DNA of 10,473 nt from an uncultured Methylophilus sp. GTDB taxonomy: Bacteria > Pseudomonadota > Gammaproteobacteria > Burkholderiales > Methylophilaceae. Position 1 is the first letter of the stretch; every line of letters begins with the position of its first letter. The notes beneath the pieces were generated by a model that was not told where the DNA came from, did not search any database, and was given only the letters and a program-made list of their open reading frames with translations. Positions 1 to 5,757 of the stretch are shown piece after piece. The stretch lies in NCBI GenBank assembly GCA_936943315.1, contig CAKZJM010000357.1, positions 1 to 10,473 of the forward strand, in the 5' to 3' direction. Both the position numbers and the translations under genes were made by a program.

Positions 1-571
1 GCATGTGCAGAACGCCACCAAAATGCACCAGGCCACCTCTGCGCTGGATGCCTTTGGCCAGGCCACCATCGCCATCTTGCCGACAGATAAACGCCTGGTA
101 TGGCAGACCCCGCTTGCCAAGCAATACCTGGAGCAATATTTTGCCGAGTGGGCCGCCAAAGAAGCTTACAGCGCCGTGCAAACCTTGCCGCCCATGATTT
201 ACCAATGGCTGGAAAACTGCATGCAGCAATTTTCCAGTGGGCAGTCCATGCAAACCCTTAACGTCAACCAGGGCAATGCGCGGCTCAGCCTGACCGTGGC
301 CAATACCAGCGAAGAGCAATGGGTGGTGGTGTTACGCGAATATTCGGATGAAGCGCAGATCGAGTCATTGGGTAAACTGTTCCAGCTCACCAAGCGCGAG
401 TCTGAAGTGCTGTACTGGACCGTCAAGGGTAAAACCAATAAAGACGTGGGGGAGATTCTAGGCACCAGTCCACGCACCATTAACAAACACCTGGAACATG
501 TGTTTCAGAAGCTAGGTGTGGAAACCAGAACCGCTGCCGCTTCATTAGTGGCTTCCAAAATCAAGTTTTAG
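1..571 (+). CDS. LuxR-family transcriptional regulator, 5' end missing
   Basis: This is the C-terminal 189 or so residues of a DNA-binding regulator. The reading frame is open to the left edge (His codon at 2-4, then GTG at 5), so the gene starts outside the window. The last 65 residues form a LuxR/GerE helix-turn-helix: LTKRESEVLYW (about 128-138 counting from the codon at 5), then GKTNKDVGEILGTSPRTINK with the recognition helix near residues 153-165, and KLGVETR. The part before it (ALDAFGQATIAILPTDKRLVWQ and onward) resembles the degenerate PAS-like sensor half seen in stand-alone LuxR proteins, in which a ligand or cofactor site can be present; I cannot name a signal. No receiver domain is visible in the retained part. 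The SDR gene begins 85 bases downstream on the same strand and may be co-regulated or a target. The DNA-binding class is secure; target and signal are unknown. Confidence 0.9.
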   Translation, partial: HVQNATKMHQATSALDAFGQATIAILPTDKRLVWQTPLAKQYLEQYFAEWAAKEAYSAVQTLPPMIYQWLENCMQQFSSGQSMQTLNVNQGNARLSLTVANTSEEQWVVVLREYSDEAQIESLGKLFQLTKRESEVLYWTVKGKTNKDVGEILGTSPRTINKHLEHVFQKLGVETRTAAASLVASKIKF

Positions 572-656
572 GCAGGGCTGCGACATAAGCTCGTCATCCC
601 GGCATGGGAAGTTTGAGTGCTGGCTGCTGCATTCTTAACGCAAGATAGGACCCCAC

Positions 657-1448
657 ATGGACTTACAACTGGCAGGTAAAACGGCACTGGTTTCTGGCTC
701 AACGGCAGGCATCGGTTTGGCCATTGCCAGCCAACTGGCGCAAGAGGGTGCACATGTCATCCTCAATGGCCGGGCAAAGGAATCCGTGGCACAGGTAGTC
801 GCCGATATCACCCGCAAAACCGGTGGTCAGGTGCAAGGGTTCGCGGGTGATTTAAGCCAGGCCTCGGTGGCGCAAGCCTTGTTTGAGGCGCATCCTGAAG
901 TGGATATCCTGGTGAATAACCTGGGGATTTTTGAACCGAAAGCTTTTGAAGATATCCCCGATGCCGACTGGTTACGTTTTTTTGATGTGAATGTGTTGAG
1001 CGGTGTGCGCCTGGCCAGGCTTTATCTGCCATATATGAAACAGAAGAACTGGGGCCGTATCCTGTTTATTTCCAGTGAGAGCGGGGTACAGATTCCACCG
1101 GAAATGATTCACTACGGCATGACCAAGTCGGCGCAAATTGCTGTGGCCCGTGGCCTGGCGGAGTCGCTGGCGGGCACTCAGATCACGGTCAATAGCATTT
1201 TGCCGGGGCCGACCCGCTCCAGAGGTGTTGGTGATTTTGTCGAAGCCATGGCGCAAGCCGAGCAAAAGTCAGCCGAGCGTTTTGAAAAAGAATTCTTTGA
1301 ACAGGTGCGGCCAACCTCGCTGATTAAACGCTTTGCCAGCACGGAAGAAGTCGCCAACCTGGTGACTTATGTGGCCAGCCCCTTGTCTTCAGCCACCAAT
1401 GGCGCCGCTTTGCGCGTCGATGGCGGGGTCATAAAAAGTGCTTTTTAG
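657..1448 (+). CDS. SDR-family NAD(P)-dependent oxidoreductase
   Basis: A complete 263-residue classical short-chain dehydrogenase/reductase, the usual length for the family, expected in the cytoplasm. The Rossmann glycine motif is GSTAGIG (14-20). Asn37-Gly-Arg39 at the end of the second strand suggests NADP(H) preference. NNLG (87-90) replaces the usual NNAG. The catalytic set is complete: Asn112, Ser140, Tyr153 and Lys157 (YGMTK). The segment after PGP (184-186) is a long, charged substrate loop (about 190-225), and DGG closes the C-terminal part. Substrate cannot be read from the sequence; relatives include 3-oxoacyl-ACP reductase-like and uncharacterised alcohol/ketone reductases. The start ATG has AGGA six bases upstream (647-650). 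It follows the LuxR gene on the same strand and ends just before a strong hairpin. Fold and chemistry are secure, the reaction is not. Confidence 0.93.
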   Translation: MDLQLAGKTALVSGSTAGIGLAIASQLAQEGAHVILNGRAKESVAQVVADITRKTGGQVQGFAGDLSQASVAQALFEAHPEVDILVNNLGIFEPKAFEDIPDADWLRFFDVNVLSGVRLARLYLPYMKQKNWGRILFISSESGVQIPPEMIHYGMTKSAQIAVARGLAESLAGTQITVNSILPGPTRSRGVGDFVEAMAQAEQKSAERFEKEFFEQVRPTSLIKRFASTEEVANLVTYVASPLSSATNGAALRVDGGVIKSAF

Positions 1449-1459
1449 ATAGGGGTTGC

Positions 1460-1483
1460 CTGCCAGGGGATCAACCCTGGCAG
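1460..1483. terminator. Hairpin between convergent genes
   Basis: CTGCCAGGG (1460-1468), a six-base loop, and CCCTGGCAG (1475-1483) form a perfect 9-bp GC-rich stem 11 bases past the SDR stop. Only a short, interrupted T stretch follows on the plus strand (TCTGGTTT), so it is not a textbook intrinsic terminator. Its place between the ends of two convergent genes makes a transcription end or 3' stabiliser likely. A second, weaker stem, GTTTCCG (1488-1494) with CGGAAAC (1515-1521), lies between it and the end of the outer-membrane gene and could serve the minus strand. Confidence 0.6.
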
Positions 1484-1521
1484 TCTGGTTTCCGAGATTG
1501 AGAGAGGGTAATGCCGGAAAC

Positions 1522-2076
1522 TTAAAAGTGGTAGGCGACACCTATGGTCGTGACATTGGAGTCAAACGATTTGCTGCCGCCGCCATTCACGTCGACTTCT
1601 GCCCGGTAGTGATCCCAGCCTACCCGCATGGAAATCGCCTTATCAAAATGATACTCCGCGCCCAGGCCATAAGTGGCACCCGTATGCGTGGCATCGTCAT
1701 AAGCACTTAAACCGGAGACTCTGCTTTTGGTCGCAGCCACGCCTAATTTGCCGTAGACATCAAAAGCATCATTGAGCGGCAAGATTCCTACTGCAGTCAG
1801 GCTTAAAGCGTCCGCTTTAACACTGCCATTCACGTTGTCGGTCACTTTGCCGATGCCCGTATATTGGCCTTCAACCGCAAAATAAGGGTTGAATTTGTAT
1901 CCGGCCACGATACCGGCCACGGCTTGGCTGTCTTTGTCTACGCCATTGGGTGTTTTGAGGTTAGGCATGCCTATCCCCAGATTGAGTCCGCCGTAAACGC
2001 CTTCTGCACTGGCGAATAATGGAACGGCGAACAACAGGCTGCTTGCCAACAGTTTGAGGGTGCGGGTGTGTAACAT
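1522..2076 (-). CDS. Outer-membrane beta-barrel protein (opacity/OmpA-barrel-like)
   Basis: A 184-residue exported protein. Residues 1-24 are a signal peptide: Lys8 in a positive start, hydrophobic stretch LLASSLLFAVPLFA, cleavage likely after ASA (22-24). The mature part, about 160 residues, alternates polar and apolar residues with many Gly and aromatic positions (YGGLNLGIG, AVEGQYTGIG, FDVYGKLGVAA, YGLGAEYHF, SMRVGWDHY), as in small eight-stranded barrels of the outer-membrane beta-barrel family (PF13505 type). It ends in YHF; a C-terminal Phe is the usual Bam-recognition end. Function could be structural, adhesive or a small-molecule pore; nothing in the sequence decides. A GGAG site lies five bases before the start. 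The gene follows the TPR gene by 27 bases on the same strand, so the two are probably one transcript. Confidence 0.88.
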   Translation of the reverse strand: MLHTRTLKLLASSLLFAVPLFASAEGVYGGLNLGIGMPNLKTPNGVDKDSQAVAGIVAGYKFNPYFAVEGQYTGIGKVTDNVNGSVKADALSLTAVGILPLNDAFDVYGKLGVAATKSRVSGLSAYDDATHTGATYGLGAEYHFDKAISMRVGWDHYRAEVDVNGGGSKSFDSNVTTIGVAYHF

Positions 2077-2103
2077 GGCGACTCCAGGGAATGTCTTAAT
2101 GAA

Positions 2104-2754
2104 TTATTTCAACTTGCTTTGTGCCAGGCGTAAGCCTTCTTCAATGTCTTGTTTGCGACCTGCATCTGCATCTTCGCGGCCAGGACGGGCCGGCGCCTGC
2201 AGGGCTTTTTGGTAATACGTCACTGCCTGGCTGTAGTCACCTTGCGCGCGCAAGTAGTCGGCATAGAAATAGTTACTATCAATGCCGGTAGGGTTTAATT
2301 GCAGGGCTTTTTCCAGGTATTCACGGCCTTTTTTCTTGTCGCCAAACCCAATCGGCCAGCCGGGGACGCGGAAATACAATGAACCCAGCGTCGTATAAGC
2401 CGAACCATTTAAGGCTTGTGGATTGCTTTTGATGCTGGCCAGCAGTAAATCACGCGCCTGCTCAGCGGCTTTGAGCGCATTCACGGGATGTAACGGCCCC
2501 ATGCTTTTCGCATAGCCACTCAACACGATGGCTTCCCAGATCATGGCTTCATTGGCTTCGGGGTTTTTGGCAGATAACTGGTGTGCTTGTTCTGTGAGGC
2601 TTTTAAACGCGTTTTCCTGTTGATCTTTAGGCGTTTGGTAAGTGGCTTTGGCCCAGGCATGTTGCAAGCTGGCAATCTCACTATCCAGTGCTTCATCCGC
2701 AAAGGCGGCCTGGGTCAGCAAAGCCAGGCAGGTATATAACATCCAACGTTTCAC
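2104..2754 (-). CDS. Exported TPR-repeat protein, GTG start
   Basis: A 216-residue protein with an N-terminal signal peptide (MKRWMLYTCLALLTQAAFA, probable cut after residue 19; no lipobox Cys), so probably periplasmic. The remainder is largely alpha-helical. The clearest tetratricopeptide units are at about 139-153 (KKKGREYLEKALQLNP) and 157-186 (YADYLRAQGDYSQAVTYYQKAL); a degenerate repeat may lie at 91-126. Such repeats act as protein-binding scaffolds. The general pattern resembles the TatT-type periplasmic TPR proteins, but no TRAP transporter genes are near, so I do not use that name. The start is a GTG, chosen because AAGGAG sits five bases upstream (2760-2765 on this strand). It is the first gene of a likely two-gene unit with the outer-membrane protein downstream, which suggests the two work together at the envelope. 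Confidence 0.87.
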   Translation of the reverse strand: MKRWMLYTCLALLTQAAFADEALDSEIASLQHAWAKATYQTPKDQQENAFKSLTEQAHQLSAKNPEANEAMIWEAIVLSGYAKSMGPLHPVNALKAAEQARDLLLASIKSNPQALNGSAYTTLGSLYFRVPGWPIGFGDKKKGREYLEKALQLNPTGIDSNYFYADYLRAQGDYSQAVTYYQKALQAPARPGREDADAGRKQDIEEGLRLAQSKLK

Positions 2755-2795
2755 AGGGGCTCCTTATCTAAATAACTCACTTTTTGCAATAACAG

Positions 2796-2814
2796 TGCCA
2801 AATCGGGCTTGGCA
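2796..2814. promoter_or_regulatory. TGCCAA-N7-TTGGCA dyad in divergent promoter region
   Basis: A perfect 6-bp inverted repeat with a seven-base spacer, located between the start of the TPR gene and the MFS gene. Its right arm, TTGGCA (2809-2814), is also a 5/6 match to a -35 hexamer reading rightward, and its left arm reads TTGGCA on the minus strand. It could be a regulator-binding site acting on both genes, or the paired -35 elements of divergent promoters. No convincing -10 hexamer follows at 17 bases on either strand (TTAATA at 2832-2837 on the plus strand), so any promoter here would be weak or activator-dependent. Confidence 0.35.
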
Positions 2815-2864
2815 GCCTGAGCGAAATATTGTTAATAAAAATCAGTCGTTTAGCGTCTGTGGCT

Positions 2865-2879
2865 GATGTCCATGACATC
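2865..2879. promoter_or_regulatory. GATGTC-N3-GACATC operator-like dyad
   Basis: A perfect 6-bp inverted repeat around CAT, upstream of the MFS gene. The 15-base size and placement suit an operator for a small dimeric repressor (TetR or MarR class regulate many exporters of this family), but no such regulator is encoded next to it. This is an inference from form and place only. Confidence 0.35.
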
Positions 2880-2941
2880 GTGACCTTGGAATGTTGAGCA
2901 CGAACCCTGCTTTTTTTGCAGGGTCACAGCAGGTGACTGTG
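2880..2941 (+). promoter_or_regulatory. Leader with competing stem-loops before the MFS gene
   Basis: ACCCTGC (2904-2910), seven T residues, and GCAGGGT (2918-2924) form a perfect 7-bp stem with an all-T loop. The segment GGTCAC (2922-2927) can instead pair with GTGACC upstream (2880-2885), or its GTCAC with GTGAC downstream (2933-2937); CACAG (2925-2929) can pair with CTGTG (2937-2941). These pairings exclude one another, the arrangement of a switching leader. The stretch is open in the MFS reading frame back to an ATG at 2891, but I place the start further down, which leaves this as untranslated leader. Confidence 0.35.
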
Positions 2942-2989
2942 CAAAAGATGCATGCTATGGTCGAACTCTATCTAACCGACTGGGAACCT

Positions 2990-4408
2990 ATGCACCCGCC
3001 AATACAAGCCCTGACTTTCGATGCGCTGACGCAGCGTTATGGTGAACGCTATAAATGGATGGTTCTATTCATTCTCGGCGTAGGCACCATCGCCGGTGTG
3101 CTCAGTACCTCCAGTTTTAACGTGGCAGTGCCTGCCTTGACGCATACTTTTCATCTGGGGCAAGACCATGTGCAATGGGCGATGACGGCCTTTCTGGCCG
3201 CGATGACCATAGGCATGTTGCCTGCCGCCTGGTGGCTGGAACGTTTTGGTTTGCGGCGGGTGTTTATGGCTGCGCTCTGGTTGTTGATTGCGGCCAGTGT
3301 AGCCGGATTTTATGCGCATACCTTTGTCGAGGTCGTGATTGCCCGCTTGCTGCAAGGCCTGGCTGCGGGTGTGCTACAACCTTTAGGTATCATGGCCTTG
3401 ATGCGTTTGTTCCCGCCGAACATCCAGGGGCGGGCTTCTGGTATCCTGATTGTGGGCATCGCGTTTACCCCTGCCATTGCGCCTTCTATCAGCGGCTGGC
3501 TGTTGGACCAGTTTGGCTGGCATGCCATTTTTTTACTGGGTGTGCCGTTTGCCTTGCTGGCATTGGTGAGTGCGCACATCTGGTTGCCGACACCGCGTAA
3601 AAAAGAGGTGCCTTTGTTTGACTGGCCAGGCTTGGGCTGGTTGTCTGCGGCAACCATAGGGCTGATCGAATTCGTGTCCAGCTTGCATCACAGCGGGGTA
3701 GTCGCCATCTGGACCTGGGGCTACGGTATCCTGACGTTGGTTTCCATGATCTGTTATATCCGCCATGCGCATCGTTTGCCGCATGCGATTATTCAATTGC
3801 ACCTGTTTTCCAGACCCACGTTTAGCCGCGGTACCTTTGTCGCTTTTGCCTATGGTTTTGGGTTATTTGCCTCCACTTACCTCATCCCAGTGTTTTTACA
3901 AAATGCCATGGCCTTCAGTGCGACTGATGCCGGTTTGCTTCTGCTGCCCTCAGGCATTGCGCTGGTGCTGACGATTCCACTGGCCGGGCGCATGGCCGAC
4001 CAGTTCTCGCCCCGCCGCATTACGCTGGCGGGCCTCAGCATCTTCGGTGCTTCATTCCTGGTATTCGTGGTGGTGGCGACGCGGGTGGAATATTGGGAGA
4101 TTGTTGCCGCCACCGTGGTGGGTAGGATTGGCCTGGGCCTTATCTTGCCTGCCTTGAACCTCGCTACCTTGCATGAAATGGAACCGCAACATCTGGGGCA
4201 GTCATCGGTCGTAGTCAGCTATGCCCGGCAATTGGGCGGGGTCGTCGGCGTAACCATGATGGCGGTATTTATGGAGTGGCGCGAGCAAGTGTGGGGCGCT
4301 GTCGCCCCCGGCGTGTTCAAAGCCTATGCACAAGGCTTTTTATTGTTATCGGTGGTGTTTGTGCTGGCAATACTGGTGGCGATCGGTATGAAAGATGCCA
4401 AACGCTAA
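2990..4408 (+). CDS. MFS transporter, DHA2 (EmrB-like) family drug/solute exporter
   Basis: An inner-membrane carrier of 472 residues from this start, with hydrophobic segments consistent with the 14-helix DHA2 family of proton-driven exporters. Features of the family: RYGERYKWMV directly before helix 1, the conserved NVAVPAL after it (44-50), a motif A-like loop (WWLERFGLRRVF, 81-92), motif B RLLQG (119-123), and the antiporter motif C region GIAFTPAIAPSISGW (156-170) followed by FGWHAIFLLGVP. The frame stays open to an ATG at 2891 (505 residues), with other ATGs at 2948 (AGGTGA 11 bases upstream) and 2957. I prefer 2990 because family members usually begin a few residues before RYGxRYKW and GGGA lies four bases upstream. 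No membrane-fusion partner (EmrA type) or outer-membrane channel gene adjoins it. The substrate is unknown. It converges on the GNAT gene, one base between stops. Confidence 0.9.
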   Translation: MHPPIQALTFDALTQRYGERYKWMVLFILGVGTIAGVLSTSSFNVAVPALTHTFHLGQDHVQWAMTAFLAAMTIGMLPAAWWLERFGLRRVFMAALWLLIAASVAGFYAHTFVEVVIARLLQGLAAGVLQPLGIMALMRLFPPNIQGRASGILIVGIAFTPAIAPSISGWLLDQFGWHAIFLLGVPFALLALVSAHIWLPTPRKKEVPLFDWPGLGWLSAATIGLIEFVSSLHHSGVVAIWTWGYGILTLVSMICYIRHAHRLPHAIIQLHLFSRPTFSRGTFVAFAYGFGLFASTYLIPVFLQNAMAFSATDAGLLLLPSGIALVLTIPLAGRMADQFSPRRITLAGLSIFGASFLVFVVVATRVEYWEIVAATVVGRIGLGLILPALNLATLHEMEPQHLGQSSVVVSYARQLGGVVGVTMMAVFMEWREQVWGAVAPGVFKAYAQGFLLLSVVFVLAILVAIGMKDAKR

Positions 4409-4409
4409 G

Positions 4410-4865
4410 TTACAGAAGTAACCGCCAAGCTTGCATGCTCGAAGGCTGAAAGCCATGTTGCCGGTAAAACCGCTGTGCCGAATGGTTGTCGTGGTCTGTG
4501 AGTAATGTGATGCGTCGCACCTGCTGTGCGCGCGCATGCTCAATCGCATACGCCAGCAATTGAGAGCCTATATGTTGACCACGAAATCTCTTATCTACGA
4601 CCATGTCTTCAAGCAAGGCCACCCGCCCACCTAATGCAGTGGAAATCGTGAATAACAGGCTCACCATGGCGATGACTTCACCATGCTGTCTGGCGACTAA
4701 AATGCAGCCAGTGTCAGGCTGTTGCAAAATCAGCTGAAGTCCTGCTTGCTGGGCTGAGAGGTCGGGGGTAAATTCTTGTTCTTGCGCGAATAACTGTGAG
4801 AGTAGGGCGCATAAGGCAGGCACATCAGATAAAGTGGCCGGTGCCAGGGTGAGGTTGGCTGTCAT
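4410..4865 (-). CDS. GNAT-family N-acetyltransferase
   Basis: A 151-residue cytoplasmic acetyltransferase that would transfer an acetyl group from acetyl-CoA to an amine on a protein or small molecule. The Gcn5-related fold is seen from LEDMVV (85-90, strand 4), the acetyl-CoA loop DKRFRGQHIGSQLL (91-104, matching the R/Q-x-x-G-x-G/A motif at 95-100), ITLLTDHDNHSAQRFY (119-134) with Tyr134 in the usual general-acid place, and QHGF (136-139). Length is normal for a single-domain member. The substrate cannot be told. The start ATG has only a weak AAGAGA upstream and lies inside the 3' arm of a perfect inverted repeat (4857-4888), which may limit translation. It is 64 bases downstream of fpr on the same strand and may be reached by read-through; its end nearly touches that of the convergent MFS gene. 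Confidence 0.9.
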   Translation of the reverse strand: MTANLTLAPATLSDVPALCALLSQLFAQEQEFTPDLSAQQAGLQLILQQPDTGCILVARQHGEVIAMVSLLFTISTALGGRVALLEDMVVDKRFRGQHIGSQLLAYAIEHARAQQVRRITLLTDHDNHSAQRFYRQHGFQPSSMQAWRLLL

Positions 4866-4888
4866 GCGGTGATCTCTTCATGACAGCC
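4857..4888 (-). promoter_or_regulatory. Perfect 10-bp inverted repeat across the GNAT start codon
   Basis: On the minus strand GGCTGTCATG (4888-4879), a 12-base loop, then CATGACAGCC (4866-4857). The start codon (4865-4863) is in the 3' arm, and the AAGAGA that is the only candidate ribosome site is in the loop. In RNA it would hide the start codon; in DNA it could be an operator for a dimer. No T run follows, so it is a poor terminator candidate for fpr. Confidence 0.55.
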
Positions 4889-4916
4889 GTTTTGCATGCC
4901 TTCTTATTTCTCTAAA

Positions 4917-4940
4917 TTACTTTTCTAGCTTACTTTTCTA
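4917..4940. repeat. Tandem 11-bp repeat at the fpr stop codon
   Basis: TTACTTTTCTA occurs at 4917-4927 and again at 4930-4940, separated by GC. The second copy contains the fpr stop codon and the end of its last codons, so the other copy is a duplicate of the gene's extreme 3' end lying just beyond it. A small slippage or tandem duplication explains it; no function is implied. Confidence 0.6.
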
Positions 4941-5709
4941 CGAAGGCTTTTTCAATCACATAGTCGCCCAGTTCCCCAATGCGTGGTGAAACTTTAAAGC
5001 CACGTTTGTTTAGCATTTCTGCCGTATCCGTCAGCATGGCCGGACTACCGCAAATCATGGCACGGTCAGTTTCCGGGTTGAGTGGCGGCAAGCCGATATC
5101 AGTAAACAGTTTGCCACTTTCCACCAGGTCAGTCAGGCGGCCCATGTTTTTGAACGGCTCGCGTGTCACGGTGGGGTAGTAAATCAGTTTGTTGCGCACT
5201 TCTTCGCCAAAAAATTCGTTATTAGGCAAATCTTTGGTGATGAATTCTTCGTAGGCCAATTCGTTGACGTAACGCACGCCGTGAATCAGGATCACTTTTT
5301 CAAAACGGTCGTATACCTCGATGTCCTGAATCAGGCTCATGAACGGCGCCAGGCCGGTACCCGTAGAGAAGAAATACAGGTTTTTGCCTGGTTTGAGGTC
5401 GGAGGTGATCAGTGTACCGGTCGGTTTGCGGCTCACCAGCAGCGGGTCGCCCACTTTCAGGTGTTGCAGGCGTGAAGTCAGCGGGCCGTTAGGCACCTTG
5501 ATACTGAAAAACTCCAGGTGCTCTTCATAGTTAGGGCTGGCAATACTGTAGGCACGTGTCAATGGCAGGCCGTCGACTTCGAGGCCTATCATCACAAACT
5601 GGCCGTTGTCAAAACGCAGACCTGGGTCGCGTGTTGTTTTGAAGCTGAACAGGGTGTCATTCCAGTGATGGACGCTCAACACCGTTTCGGTGGAATATTT
5701 TTTACTCAT
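4930..5709 (-). CDS. fpr: Ferredoxin/flavodoxin--NADP(+) reductase
   Basis: A 259-residue FAD enzyme of the bacterial FPR type that moves electrons between NADP(H) and ferredoxin or flavodoxin in the cytoplasm. The FAD domain (about 1-100) has RAYSIAS (52-58), the flavin-binding R-x-Y-S motif, and GPLTSRL (75-81) for the phosphates. The NADP domain has STGTGLAPFMSL (115-126) and CGSPAM (220-225). The C-terminus ends in AFVEK, the short tail typical of the bacterial subclass in which an aromatic residue near the end stacks on the flavin (Phe256 here). Length is normal. No clear Shine-Dalgarno sequence precedes the ATG. It follows etfA by 48 bases on the same strand, so it is likely the third gene of etfB-etfA-fpr; that link to ETF is an inference from position, as the enzyme more often serves oxidative-stress defence and ferredoxin-dependent synthesis. 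Confidence 0.95.
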   Translation of the reverse strand: MSKKYSTETVLSVHHWNDTLFSFKTTRDPGLRFDNGQFVMIGLEVDGLPLTRAYSIASPNYEEHLEFFSIKVPNGPLTSRLQHLKVGDPLLVSRKPTGTLITSDLKPGKNLYFFSTGTGLAPFMSLIQDIEVYDRFEKVILIHGVRYVNELAYEEFITKDLPNNEFFGEEVRNKLIYYPTVTREPFKNMGRLTDLVESGKLFTDIGLPPLNPETDRAMICGSPAMLTDTAEMLNKRGFKVSPRIGELGDYVIEKAFVEK

Positions 5710-5757
5710 GAGATGAACAGGTTTCTGAATTCAAAAAGTTAATCGGTCAACAGTCAA

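Noticed and set aside
2891..2989. N-terminal extension of the MFS protein
   Set aside because: Open in frame, but it holds strong stem-loops, has poor ribosome-site spacing at 2891, and precedes the usual family N-terminus; treated as leader, with the alternative noted.
3175..3600. Plus-strand open frame of 141 codons inside the MFS gene
   Set aside because: It is a frame-shifted reading of transmembrane coding sequence, rich in Cys and Gly, and has no recognisable domain.
4409..4422. GTTAC-AGAA-GTAAC stem at the MFS/GNAT junction as a two-way terminator
   Set aside because: Only five pairs, no T run on either side, and it overlaps the GNAT coding end; too weak to annotate.
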